Positions 24,161-35,900 of a stretch of 64,000 nt of DNA are shown here, piece by piece. Within the stretch, counting starts at the first letter, position 1, and the number at the start of each line of letters is the position of its first letter. Source of the stretch: Zizania palustris. Its lineage: Eukaryota > Streptophyta > Magnoliopsida > Poales > Poaceae. The stretch lies in the NCBI GenBank assembly GCA_019279435.1, contig JAAALK010000283.1, positions 58,819,700 through 58,883,699 of the forward strand, read 5' to 3'. Under the pieces are notes generated by a model, which saw only the letters and a program-made list of their open reading frames with translations, ran no database searches and was not told the origin of the DNA. The position numbers and the translations under genes were made by a program.

Positions 24161-26073
24161 CCGATTTAGCGCTGTAGTTGAAGCCGCTATGGCCGGCGAC
24201 GGCGAGTCGACGTCACGCCGCGGCAAGCTCGTTAATGGGCTCTGAGCCAGACGGGGCCGCCGGCCGCATTAGTTGATGAGATAACGATGCGGCCGGTCGA
24301 TCGGTGTGTCCGGCCGTCGTCCCGGCCGGCGCCGCGCGTTCATTGAACCGTCCGACCAGCCGTCGGCGTCACCGGCACAGGTATACAGTACGTGGTACCA
24401 CTGCTAGCTCGTCGATCTTAAGCGCGCGATTCAATTCAATGGCGCCGGCGGCGATTGGCCGGCGGCCGGTAGGCGAGTCCTCTCCCCTATTTTTCCGTAG
24501 TGACTTTCGCAAGCATGACCATTAGGTCACATTACAGCGTGACGACGAGTCAGATAAAATATGAATAGAAATTAAAAAAAACGTAGAATTAATAAGTGAA
24601 TCTATCTCGACCTCATACAAATTATTTTTTTAAGATTTACATACAAATTGAATAGCTCCCTCTCCTCATGTAGTTCACACGCGTTAAAAACAAAGAAACA
24701 TAATTTTTCTCTTGACATTATGTGTCTATATATAATTGTTTGATGTGTTCGGCCCTAACTTAGATCACATGTGGTAAATGTGGTAGCTGGAGTTTCTAAA
24801 AATTTTGATTAGTCCGTTTTAGTTCTAGATGAAACTTTATTTATCCCGTAATATTGCAACTTAAAATTGGATTTGATATTTTACAGCACAATGAAATATC
24901 AAATCCGGTGATAGATCTCAATATTTTGGGATGTTGATCTAAGAGCATCTCCAAGAGAGCTCTTATATAGATTTCTAAATTTAAAATTTAAGATTTTAAT
25001 AAAAAATTAGACTCCAGCAACACCCTACAAAAATCCATATCTTAAACAATTTCCTAAATCTCTTGCTAGCTATCCTAAATTTAGGATTAACTTCTCTTTT
25101 CTCCTTTAAAAATAAGGATTCTAAAATATAGAAAAACTGTTGTGCATTAACAGAATAGGATGATCCCTATATCAAATTTTAGAGAATGAAATTTAAAATC
25201 TCTACTATTATAAAACGAGAGAGCATGTTCCAAGTTACCACACGCTTATTAGTTATCTTTGGTAACTGGATATCTTTGATTTGATTTTCAGTATAGTTTA
25301 AGTAGATTAAACTAACAAAAGATAAGTAGGTGTGCTATGTCTTGTTGGTACTAGCCCATCTCGCTAATTAACACCGGGGCCATTAGGGCCGAAATTTATG
25401 GCTGTGGGTCTGTATATCTCCAGCTACTTCACTCTCTATGAATGTTTATCTTTTTATCACAGGAACACTGGAGAGTGGACCAGCCCAACTGACCAAGTGA
25501 ATAGCTAGCTTCAACACGACTTGATTAACGGATTTTCTTGGAATTTTCGGAAATTATATTAGACAATATATAGGAGGATATATTATATTTGACTGGATGA
25601 AGCTTGCGGGGAAATTTTGTTTGAATAGTCTCACCTTGGTTATATAGTAGTGTCGAGTTGATCTAACTTAAGGTATCTTTGGTAGAGCTCCGGATCCTAA
25701 AATTCATATTAAAGTGGAAGGAGCCTAAAATTCATATTAAAGTGGAAGTAGAGCACTTGAGACTTGACACTAGCTACATCTTATTCTACCACTCTAGTTC
25801 ATTTTTATGGAGGGCTCTTAGTGGATCCACTCCTCAGAAAAAAAGTGTTTGGTTTGACTTCGGCTTCACAGAACAAATAAGCTAGAGCTAGAGTCATGCC
25901 AACCGCACCCTTAAAAAAAGTAATATGTTATCTTTTAGGCTAGTTTTTTGACGTGTAGACAAGTCTCTATTTCATAGTGTAGGCTAGATATTTGATCAAT
26001 TTCTATTGAATTGAGTCCATAAATGATAAAGTCTCATGTTGATCCTGTAGGGATAGTTGATTTAATTTAAATA
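24161..26073. other. intergenic region with truncated repeats
   Basis: A left end like that of the 13459 element (GAGCATCTCCAAGAG) starts at 24953, but its right end is missing. At 25199 TCTCTACTATTATAAAAC follows an A and resembles a Helitron 5' end. No matching hairpin-CTAG end was found downstream. A GC-rich patch at 24180-24500 has no recognisable gene. Confidence 0.4.
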
Positions 26074-26313
26074 CTTTTCTCTGTTCACTTTTAAATATCA
26101 CGGTTGATTTTTATCTCAACGTTTGACTATTCGTTTTATTCAAAAAAATATATACAAATATGCAAAAATATAAGTTATACTTGAAGTACATTCACTAATA
26201 AAACAAATTATAACAAAATAATTGATATTTCAAAAAGTTTTTTGAATAAGACGAATGGTCAAATGTTGAGATAAAAGTCAACTGCGTTATTTAAAAGTGA
26301 ACGGAGAGAGCAG
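26074..26313. mobile_element. Stowaway-like MITE (second copy)
   Basis: 240 bp flanked by TA (26072-26073 and 26314-26315). Same family as 2582-2807: TTGACTATTCGTTTTATTC near the left end and the inverted counterpart near the right end, plus a shared core around AACAAATTATAACAAAAT. Confidence 0.8.
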
Positions 26314-26726
26314 TAAATATACCTCTTTTTCTCACCTCAATTGCTAATTGCCTTTTATTACCAAGAGGGTGTACTTGTCTACAGCTTAAGCGCCGTAACA
26401 ATTGAGAGACGCCCCCCCCCCCCTATTTAAGTTAGACTAATTCTTTCCCATAACCAATGTGAATTTGAATTTTACACTATTCCAACAAATTTGAATTTGA
26501 ATTGAGTTGACGGTTGTTTTCTAAATTCTATAAAATGCATGCTTCAATTAGGAAAATTCAATTTGATTGGAGATATAGGTTCTTAGGAGGTGATTTCAAA
26601 ATTTAAACTTGAGATCCTGACACAAGAACTGGGATGGTGAAAAAGATCCAAGTTTTTGAAATCAAAATTTCATTAAAATAATTTTCTTTACATATTGACG
26701 AAATTTGAGGCGGATAGTTTTTCTCA

Positions 26727-26948
26727 AACGAGATCATCTGCAATCGGTGAGACCGACTGCAGAGGGAAGTCGACCCTTCAGCGCCTTCCGATTTCGATTA
26801 GACGAACGCGCGAGGGGGACTTCACATAGGTGGGACCCACTTCACATGAGGCTTTGGAGAGTGCGAAGGGGGTTTCGCACCGTCCGATCAAGATCGGATG
26901 GCTACGAAGCCCGACTGCCCTCCAACTGTAGAGGAGCCGGTTCCAGTT
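26727..26948. repeat. GC-rich fold-back repeat (copy 2)
   Basis: Left arm CTTCCGATTTCGATTAGACG and right arm CCGTCCGATCAAGATCGGAT are roughly inverted, so the unit could fold back. It shares its outer part with 22850-22990, including the right end GAGGAGCCGGTTCC. Non-coding; family not identified. Confidence 0.5.
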
Positions 26949-27370
26949 TTTCTTACATGGAGCCCTCCTCACACTTGATCATCACACTCATTAAGCTTTC
27001 TTTTATGGTTCCTTATCTCAAACCTAGATTTGTACTAATGCCTAATCGATGACCATTAACAATTAATTACAATAAGCATCTGAACTGCCCGAGATCAAAC
27101 CTTTGAGTAATTAATTAACTACTATCTTGTTTACACTTGTAAATTTGCATCTCACTAGGTCCACTCACTTCTTCAATTCAATCTACTCCTCGGCCGCATG
27201 ATATTCAATATAGTACCGAATGAGATATTTTACAGCACAATAAATTTAGACATGTTACTGTCTAGATTCGTTATGATATAAAATATTTCATCCGATATAT
27301 ATTGTCGGCTACTTACTGTGGTTAAGAGACGCACTATGTACGAGAGAAGGAAGCTCCTGCGGGATCGGCC

Positions 27371-29377
27371 TCACCGAGGCTCGATGAGAGTGATGGAGAC
27401 GTCGTTGACGGACATCGGCGACGCCGTCGACTCCGTCTTGGTCGTCATCAGCAGCGGCGCCGAGCGGAGGGCCTTCTTGAGCCGGGTGAACATCGGCGGC
27501 TTCGACGGCTCAGGGAGGTTCATGTGGTCACTGACGAGCGCGAGCAGCACGTTGGACATGGTCGGCCGCATGTCGGCGTCCTCCTGCACGCAGATCAGCC
27601 CGACGTGGTAGCACCGCCATGCCTCCTCCTCCTCGTACGACTGGCCCAGCGCCGGATCCATGAACTCCACCATCTGCCCCTCCACCCACAGTTTCCATGC
27701 CTACGCCCCAGAACCAGGTTAATTTCAGTCCGAAAGATCGATACAACCTAAAAAAATAGAAAACTTATATGCATACGTCTTGAATGAGAGATTGCTGGTG
27801 CTCCTCGAGGTAGAGCGCGCCGTTGCGTTGGCCGCTCAGGATCTCCAGTAGCAGCACGCCGAAGCTGAACACGTCGGACTTCACCGAGTAGACGCCCTCC
27901 AGCGCGAACTCCGGCGCCATGTACCCGCTGCACGGACGCACGCACGGGCGTGTCCCGATGTGAGATTGTGGTACGAGAACAGTAAAAAAGTCTGCTTTTT
28001 TCCCGACGAAATTGGGGGTTTACGCATGGGGGGTGCAGTAGTAAGTAGTAGTGCGTACTAGGTGCCGACGACGCGGCCGGTGTTGACCTCGTTGCACTCG
28101 TCCTCGAAGATCTTGGCCATGCCGAAGTCGGAGATCTTGGGGCTCATCTTGTCGTCGAGGAGGACATTGCTGGCCTTGAGGTCTCGGTGCACCACCTTGA
28201 GCAGCGAGTCCTCGTGCAGGTACAGCAGCCCGCGCGCGATGCCCACGATGATGTTGTGCCGCGTCGTCCACCCCAGCTGCGCGCTCTTGCCGGTATCTAC
28301 ATTCATGTTTGCAGAATCGAATCCATCCCAAGCTGATCAATCGATCGCCTGTAATATATGAAATCTAGTGCTGTTTGCATGCGCAAAAGTGCAACAGTGA
28401 AAGCTTTGAATATTGGCCATGCGACAGTGTGCGTGCATCAGTGCATCTGTCCATTAATTGCACAGTCGCTGGAGATCGGTCCATGGATTAATGGTTCGTA
28501 CGGCGATATTTATGGCGGGAGCTCCAGGTTTCCAACTACCGTGAGAGATCAAGCCAGTGACAGTGAGCCACGGCACGGCAGGCAGTAATGGCCGCCGCGC
28601 TAATGCGGCGGAGGCGACGCGGCAGGAGGAGGAGGAAGAAGAAGAGACATGACTGCATGAGAGGATTACCGAAGAGGAAGGCGTCGAGGCTGCCGTTGGT
28701 GAGGAACTCGTAGACGAGCAGCTTCTCGTCGCGCTCGGCGCACCAGCCGAGGAGGCGGACCAGGTTGCGGTGCTGCAGCTTGGCGATGAGCTCCACCTCG
28801 TTCCGGAACTCCGCCGCGCCCTGTCGCGACCTCTCCGACAGGCGCTTCACGGCGATCTGCGCGCCGCCGGGGAGCACTCCCCTGTACACCGGGCCGAAGC
28901 CGCCCTCGCCGAGCTTGTTCGGCTTGGAAAAGCTGTCGGTGGCGGTGAGGATGGAGGCCAGGTCCATGAGCGGCAGGTCCGAGCTCGACATCGGCCTCAG
29001 CCTCTCGATCTGGGATCTCCTCACCGCTGACGAATTTTGAACCAACCAAAGCACGCACAAGTCATCGTCTTTTCTGCTCGATCGAACGAGAAGCAGGGGG
29101 AAGGGGAGAGACGGCGACTCGACGAGGAAGACGAACTAAGGAGTAAGGACTCACCGTTGCGCTTGCGCCATCGCCAGCAGTAGACGCAGTAGAGGAGCGT
29201 GCAGAAGATGACCACCACCAGCACGGACACCATGATCCGCATCGCGTCCTTGCTCGACCCGCCGCCGCCGCCACCAGCGTCCTCCACCGCCGCCGCCGGC
29301 GCCGCCGCGCCCGACGATGACGCGTCCATCAGCCGGCGCCCGAGGTGCCCGCCCCAACGCCGCGCCTCCACGTACAT
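27371..29377 (-). CDS. receptor-like serine/threonine kinase with minimal ectodomain (DUF26/S-domain kinase clade)
   Basis: Five exons with GT-AG introns and matching phases: 29377-29155, 29026-28670, 28296-28059, 27927-27777 and 27700-27371, giving 432 residues. A short Ala/Gly-rich N-terminus precedes one membrane span at about residues 47-65 (MVSVLVVVIFCTLLYCVYC). The kinase follows: P-loop LGEGGFG (113-119), IAVK (Lys135), HRDLKASN (230-237), DFG (250-252), GYMAPEFALEG (about 274-284). It resembles the kinase domains of cysteine-rich and S-domain receptor kinases, but no DUF26 or lectin domain and no convincing signal peptide precede the membrane span. The start is uncertain: a second ATG at 29329 (MDASSSG) has better context. 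Catalytic residues are intact, so it is probably an active plasma-membrane kinase. Which family member it is cannot be told. Confidence 0.88.
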
Positions 29378-30046
29378 ACCGCTCGCTCGCTCTGCCGCCT
29401 GCCGGACGGAGCAGAGGAGAGGAAAGGGAAGGGACCAGAAAGATGCAGGTGAGAACGGCCGGGGAGGAGTGGCCGAGTGGGGAGAGGTAGAGCAAGGGAG
29501 GGAGAGCGAGAGAGATGAGGTGTCGACGACGGCGACGGCGACGGCTCAGAGGTAGTAGTTGCCAAGTGATCCGCCTCTCCACCTGCCGTGCCACACCAAC
29601 ACCAAGTGTCACTGCCTTTTGTCCTTCGATGACCGGAAGCTCGCCGACGCCGATCACCTGGCCCGATAATTTTGACCGGAGAATTACCAAATTAGCAGCT
29701 GAGACCGCAACTTAATTAGCTCGACCAGATGATAATTAACCTCCGTTTTTTTTTTTTTGCTCTTCACTGCGCCACCGTGTTCGTCTCGTTAGCCATCAGG
29801 TCAAATTATTCCATTTTGAAAAACTACATTTGCAGCACGTGCTCCCGAGTCTCGACGAACCGAGGAAAAAAATGGCCATCGATTTTTGTCCTTGTGGCTG
29901 CACTCTAGCTACCTCGTGCATCAGTGTTCCAAACGGCTCGATCTCTCCAACATGAACATGTATCTCGCTTTCATTCTCGAGAGAAAAAAATAGACAAGTT
30001 AATCGTTCTTCTATTCTTCAATACTTCCAAACCGGTATTCTAAAGC
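29378..30046 (-). promoter_or_regulatory. upstream region of the receptor kinase gene
   Basis: Immediately 5' of the kinase gene on the minus strand. A GA/CT-rich tract lies at about 29470-29525, typical of rice 5' leaders. Farther upstream the sequence is AT-rich up to the Tourist MITE. No TATA box was fixed. Confidence 0.35.
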
Positions 30047-30049
30047 TTA

Positions 30050-30384
30050 GGTGGTGTTTGGTTTCTTAGATTAAAGTTTAGTACGTGTCACATCAGATGT
30101 TTGTATGTCAATTTGAAGGATTAAACTTGAACTTGTTATAAAAATAATTGTAGAATTAGAGGATTATTCGCGAGACAAAATTTTTTAAGCCTAATAAATT
30201 CATGATTAGCAAATGTTTACTGTAGCATAACATTGTCAAACCATGGCGTAATTAAGATCATTAGATTCGCCTTACGAATAATCCACCAACTACAAATGGG
30301 TTTTGTAAATAGTCTATCCAAAATAATATATAAACATTCGATGTGACGGGACTAAATTTTGAACTAGCCGAAAAAAACACCCCC
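30050..30384. mobile_element. Tourist-like MITE
   Basis: 335 bp flanked by TTA (30047-30049 and 30385-30387). The left end is GGTGGTGTTTGGTTTC. The right end reads inward as GGGGGTGTTTTTTTCGG. The interior (TTAGTACGTGTCACATCAGA, CAAATGTTTACTGTAGCA) is that of a very common rice PIF/Harbinger MITE, also present at 23912-24160. Confidence 0.78.
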
Positions 30385-30387
30385 TTA

Positions 30388-31209
30388 GTTTAATTTGTAC
30401 TCACTCCTCCCGTCTCATAATATTGTAATATAGAATCAAGCAAAATATCTCATAGTACAACGATGAATCTGACTACTTACATGTCTAAATTATAACATTA
30501 TAAAATGATGGTTAAATAGTTCTTCTAAGCCTGATATATTTGACGTTGTGATATTGTCGTCCTTTCGGTTTATGATTTGCTCTATGTATTGTAGAATTTT
30601 AAGAAAAAAAATACCATGATTAAGTTGAAAGTAGGGCCTACGTATGTACGTATTATAGATTTTTAGGAGGGAATATTGTGATTATGTTGAAATTTGGATC
30701 TACGTAGGTACTTCCAAAATACACTCTCACTATGTCTATCTTACAATTTTAGGGAAAAATATTATGATTAAGTTAAAAAAAAATGGAACCTACTACATAT
30801 ATAATTGCAAAACACACTCTGCTAACTACGTATTGTTGTAGAATTATGGGGGGGGGGTGTATTATTTCAATATAATGGAATGAATTCCTATATAGTTTTA
30901 ATTCATGTCACACCATGTATTTTTTTTTTGCACGCAATTTTGTGGCATAATTTAAGGCTTTAAGAACTAAAATATAAATTTACTACTTGCACTGGCTGAT
31001 TTACTACTCTCTCTCCTCTGTTCTAAAATATTTAGATTTAGAGCAGGTTCAATCCAACTCTAAGAATGCAGATGGATTAAGAGTATTTAGTTGAGTAATT
31101 TATTTTTTATTTTATAGTAAAAATAAAAATTTAAATTATTTTATTATATATATATATATAGGAGACTACAATAATCTCTTTAAGGTGAGTGAACGGAGAT
31201 CCAAATAAT
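30388..31209. other. AT-rich intergenic spacer
   Basis: No coding sequence. A run of nine G lies at about 30848-30856 and a (TA)n tract at about 31146-31160. Sequence at 30405-30540 resembles a degraded Stowaway end (CTCCTCCCGTCTCATAATA) but no partner was found. Confidence 0.45.
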
Positions 31210-31212
31210 TAA

Positions 31213-31552
31213 GAGATTGTTTGGATGACCTTTGCTTATTTTTAGGGACTAAAGTTTAGTCTCATTTAATCCATAAAGTCTCAAACAACCTTGCTTATTG
31301 AGACTAAAGTTTAGTCCATAAATCACTAAGAGGTTGCTTATTGGGACTAAAAGGTGTTATATATACCATGTACCCTTATTTATGGTTGTTTAGAAGGATG
31401 AAAAAAAGGTAAGGATAACAATGATTAGGGGTAATGTGGTCATTGTATAGTACTTTAGTCCATACTTTCAAACAAAAGGACTAAACTTTAGTCCCGGGTA
31501 GATAAGCAAGTTTTAGTCCCTAAAAATAAGCAAGTGCAATCCAAATAGGACC
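31213..31552. mobile_element. Tourist-like MITE
   Basis: 340 bp flanked by TAA (31210-31212 and 31553-31555). The left end is GAGATTGTTTGGATGACC and the right end read inward is GGTCCTATTTGGATTGCAC. Subterminal TTTTTAGGGACTAAA is repeated in inverted orientation at the other end. Non-coding. Confidence 0.75.
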
Positions 31553-31555
31553 TAA

Positions 31556-32935
31556 GTAGATTAATGACTAATAAAATATTACCGGTAATTTAGAGATGAA
31601 AATTAATTTTTTATAAGTACTACAATGTTATAAAATTTTAAACTAGAAATATTATGTTTGTTGGTGCATATATAACTTCTCCAGGCATGTTGACTGCGAG
31701 TGTCTCGTGACAATTCATCGGACGAAACTTTGGGTTCTTGAGGCCATCAGCTGCATTTAGACTGAAAGTGGGGGTATCCCCTCGTTAGTGCCAGGATCAA
31801 TGCACCACATCAAAACAACGGCGCTGGGCAAACAATTCATTAAACGATGACACGATGCATAGTTGCATACGATACGATATATCATCGACCGGTGCAAAAC
31901 ATGTATATGTCCCTTCATTTTTCCGGTCTTGGCTCGTAATTGCTTTGTTTTTGTGTAAAAACTGGTTTAAGAATAATTATGCATTTAAGAGTCATGCAAA
32001 ACCTAAACCTAAATAGTTGGGTGAGAGAAACTTTCACAATTTATTTATTTTATATAGAAAAAACTTCACCTTTAGACTTGATGGAACTGCATCAGGCCAA
32101 GACACCCCTTGTCGTTTACAAGCTAGCTTTAGCTTATATTGTCAGGAAAGCTACGCCTCTTTACTATTTACCACGTGAGTTTTATAACATTGTTTCTTAA
32201 AATGTTATATCAGCTTTATAACTAAATAAAATACCCTTTTTCAGTGAAAAGTTTCATTTCACTATTTGCTAAACTAACCAGTATAATTAAATGTTTTGTA
32301 ACTAAATTAAATATCTTCTCCGATGAAACAATTTGGCTCACAGTTGACATTTCATTTCGTTTTATTCATCTTATGTCATGAAAATAACACTATTTTCTTC
32401 TATTCCCTCATTAATTTAATATCATGTTAACAAAAAATCTGATGTTATACCATCAAACTCCTGCTATGAATAGCCTTAGCATAAGCAGACGGTGAAAATG
32501 GTGAGACAGAGTTAACATCGGGCGTTGTGCGAAGAAACTTGTACGCGGAAAGGCACCATCATCTAGTCGGATTTCAAAAGATTAAGAACATCAACAGAAC
32601 TGGCGTTTCTGCCCCCACAGTACCAAAATTAACACCGCATATAATTATCCACTGAATCACAGTATAATTCAGTTTGCGTCTCATCAGCATGCACGCGCAT
32701 GGAGAGCAACGAGCATATCAGCACTACGGTAGGCTCCTTGTAAGAATTCTTAATTAATCACTGCTACACCGTTGATTCTTTTTCGTCTGTAACCTGGAGG
32801 ATAAAGAACTCGCCATCTTTCTTCTCCTGCAACTTGTGCCAAGTTGTGACTTGAGATGTATGTGCGATTACACTACACATACCGTTGATCAACTTAGCAG
32901 AACGGAAAAGCAAATGGAGCGTCGTCTCATCGAGA
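31556..32935. other. intergenic region and likely 3' UTR of the DCP5 gene
   Basis: No separate gene recognised. The segment just below 32936 would be the 3' UTR of the minus-strand decapping protein gene. The plus-strand frame at 31940-32200 has no familiar domain. Confidence 0.45.
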
Positions 32936-35900
32936 TTATTGGTGGTTTGGATACGAGTAGCCACGTCCCCTTCCTGTATATCCATAGCCTCTACCATAGT
33001 AGCCACGGCCGCGTGGACCACCACGGGGACCCCTCCCTCCTCCGCGCATGCCCATGGGCCGATGCCTTGCAGAATCACCAAAAGTCTACACAACCAAAAC
33101 GTGCTATTATAAGTGGCTATTATTAGGTCAAAGATGCAATGTGACTGTTGATTACATTACCTCTGTGTCTAGTTTTCTCTGCTCCGAGAATTTGATTCTT
33201 CCATTCCCCCCGCCATTATCGATTGTATTGCACGAGAGTGAGTCAAAGAAGTCATCTTTGACATATACAGGCTGCACAGAGACGGCAAACAGAACATTCT
33301 AGTCAGCATCAAACAAAATAACATGAATCCAGCAGAACTAATACCTTATTTTCTGGCTTCCCAGGAGAAGTGTCATCTTCTAGAGCATAATCTTCATACT
33401 CATTAGGATCATCATTCAATTGCCCCTTGCTTTTACCAAGATGTCCCCATACTTCATCTTTGTTAAACTTCTCATTCATTGCCATGAAATCAAAATCTTC
33501 CGTGAACTTGGTTATGGGGCGTGATTGCTGGAGAGAGGAAATTAATAAGAACCACAATTTTAAAGCACCATTGGAGTATGATTCATGCAGAGCAGATTTA
33601 GCACCCAACAGTACATCAAAACTCATGCTAGTAGAGGGATGTGCAGATGACAGTTGAGTAAGCACTGTTTGGAGCCATCAATGACTACACAAACAGCTTG
33701 CTTAGTTATATTATATATCCATATTGCTCATGGTTAACTGGAACGGGGTGCATTCGGGTTGAGGAATGGGGTCAGTGGGTCACAGGGAGGAAGTAACTAA
33801 AACTGTGGGTTGAAAACTAGTTCCAAATGTGGAACATGACCTCATTGAACAGTTTGACGAGTGATGAACCAATTTAGCTAGTAGAGAAGAGCCAAATTTA
33901 CTCTCCCTCAAAAGCACAAAATCATGGCTAACCTTCCAAAAAAACAAAGCAAACAAGGGAACCAAACATGTTTAACGCCCACTAATCTTGCTAGGCTAAG
34001 ATAGACAAGAATGGGAAGTGAAACTGAACTTGCCAAAACATTAATTATGAAACACAGATAATATCAATACTAGCTCCATTCGGAGTAGGATATTGTTTTA
34101 GGTGAATACTTGTAACCTGATTCATGTATTAAATATGCTTTACACTTAATTAATGGCAGTCCAACTTACTTCACCAGACTAACTGATTTCCCAGGGTAGG
34201 GGCGTGAAGCTGAGTGGCACTCTTCCATGCTTCTGAGCAGGGAGTATGCTAGAGGCAAAGAGTGTGCAGGTGTGCAGCTAACTTTGAATGATATAATGTG
34301 TGCTAACAAATCTAGGAAACATGCTAGTGTGGTTAGGAATAAATGAATTGAACTAGAGTAATGCCATTAATACCAGACACTTCTAATAAAGGGCTATTTG
34401 GGAAAACAGTACATAGGAAACCTAATATAACATCTGCTTTCTATGTTACAAAAATCAGTGATTGGTAGTTGATTGGCCGGCCAAGGAGTAGAGATTAATC
34501 TGGGATTGACTGAATTAATCGGTCCACAATTTACTTAATTATGGTTCTAGCCCTTTTGAGGGGCATTAAAAATCTTATGAATTGGTACCAATGGACAAAC
34601 ATAGTAACATACCTGGTCTGGCCCATGAGCACCCATGACCCATCACGGCGCAGCATGTGCTAGTGGCAAAAGGGGGTGCGGCTAGGTTTATTCTTTCCTC
34701 TCCCACGCTCTCTCCTCCCACAATGTGTCTCATATCCTATCCTCGCCTTGCTGCCGCTGTAAGCATGTCCATGGCACTAGCATACCAGAGCATGGGCAGC
34801 GCCAGTAGATCTGAGGGGGAGCGGTGCCAGCATTCTAGAGTGGGGGTGGTGCTGGCAGGTCTGAATAGCGGCAGCGGTGGATCTTAGCAGGCGGTGGCAC
34901 GAGGCCAGCACAATTTATACTCCAGCAGCAAGACGATGCAAGTGGAACGCTGGCACAGAGGAAAGAAGCGAACAACCCTAGTTCCTTTTAAGCAGAGGAC
35001 TGACCACCCCGCTTAATTGGGTTGACTACCGGTTTAATCGGCTAACCGATTAATGTGCCGATTAATGTTGCAAGTGAATTTGACAGTGGCCACATGAAAT
35101 CCCCTCAGCCAATATCAAACATAATAAGCTAAATAAAAGTAACATCTTGTCTGCTGCTGGCCTGCCTCCCATCTCTTCACCACAACTCGTCTCCTCAATC
35201 TCTGCTCAATCCACAACCAAGGCCAACAATGAACAATGATCTTGAACTGCAACACAGTGATACCTTGGATCAATTCCCAGCCCTTGTCAACCTATTCCCT
35301 CTTCGCTCCCAAAAGGTCACCAATAATAATCAGTCTGGAATTGCAACACGCTAATCCCTTGGGTTTAATCCCAAGTTACGAAATATGGAAGTGTTAGCAA
35401 TGTGTGACTGCTTGTTGCTACAGTTCACACTATTATTGCTAGCATTGCTTTATTGAGTACGTTGGTGAAATGGCAATGATGTGACAACTAGACACAAATA
35501 GATAAATAGTATTGCACAAATAACATCTTTGAAGTATTAATGTTCAGCTAGTCATGCATGACCAATGCAACAACAGAGCATCCACAATGTTGTTTGAAAC
35601 GGTGCCAAGATAAGATGGGTGAATGGAAAAGTACTAAATTGAACTTGCCACAAAACCCAAGAGAGTGCCAGCAAGGAGCAGTACCAAACATGGCATTGGC
35701 AACAGTACAACACAGATATCCAAGAATGTTTTAGGCATTAAAAAACTCTACATTTGAACAGTTTAAAGTATAAAAAGCATGCCTGACATATCATACCCCA
35801 TATCCTCTTCCTCGACCTCGTCCTCTTCCCTGGCCTCTATTATTGTATTGACTGTATGAAGAAGCTCCAACCGGCTGAAACCAAAGGATTGAACACCAGA

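Noticed and set aside
28536..29715. Long plus-strand and alternate-frame open frames over the kinase gene
   Set aside because: They are shadows of the GC-rich minus-strand kinase exons; the kinase motifs occur only in the chosen frame.
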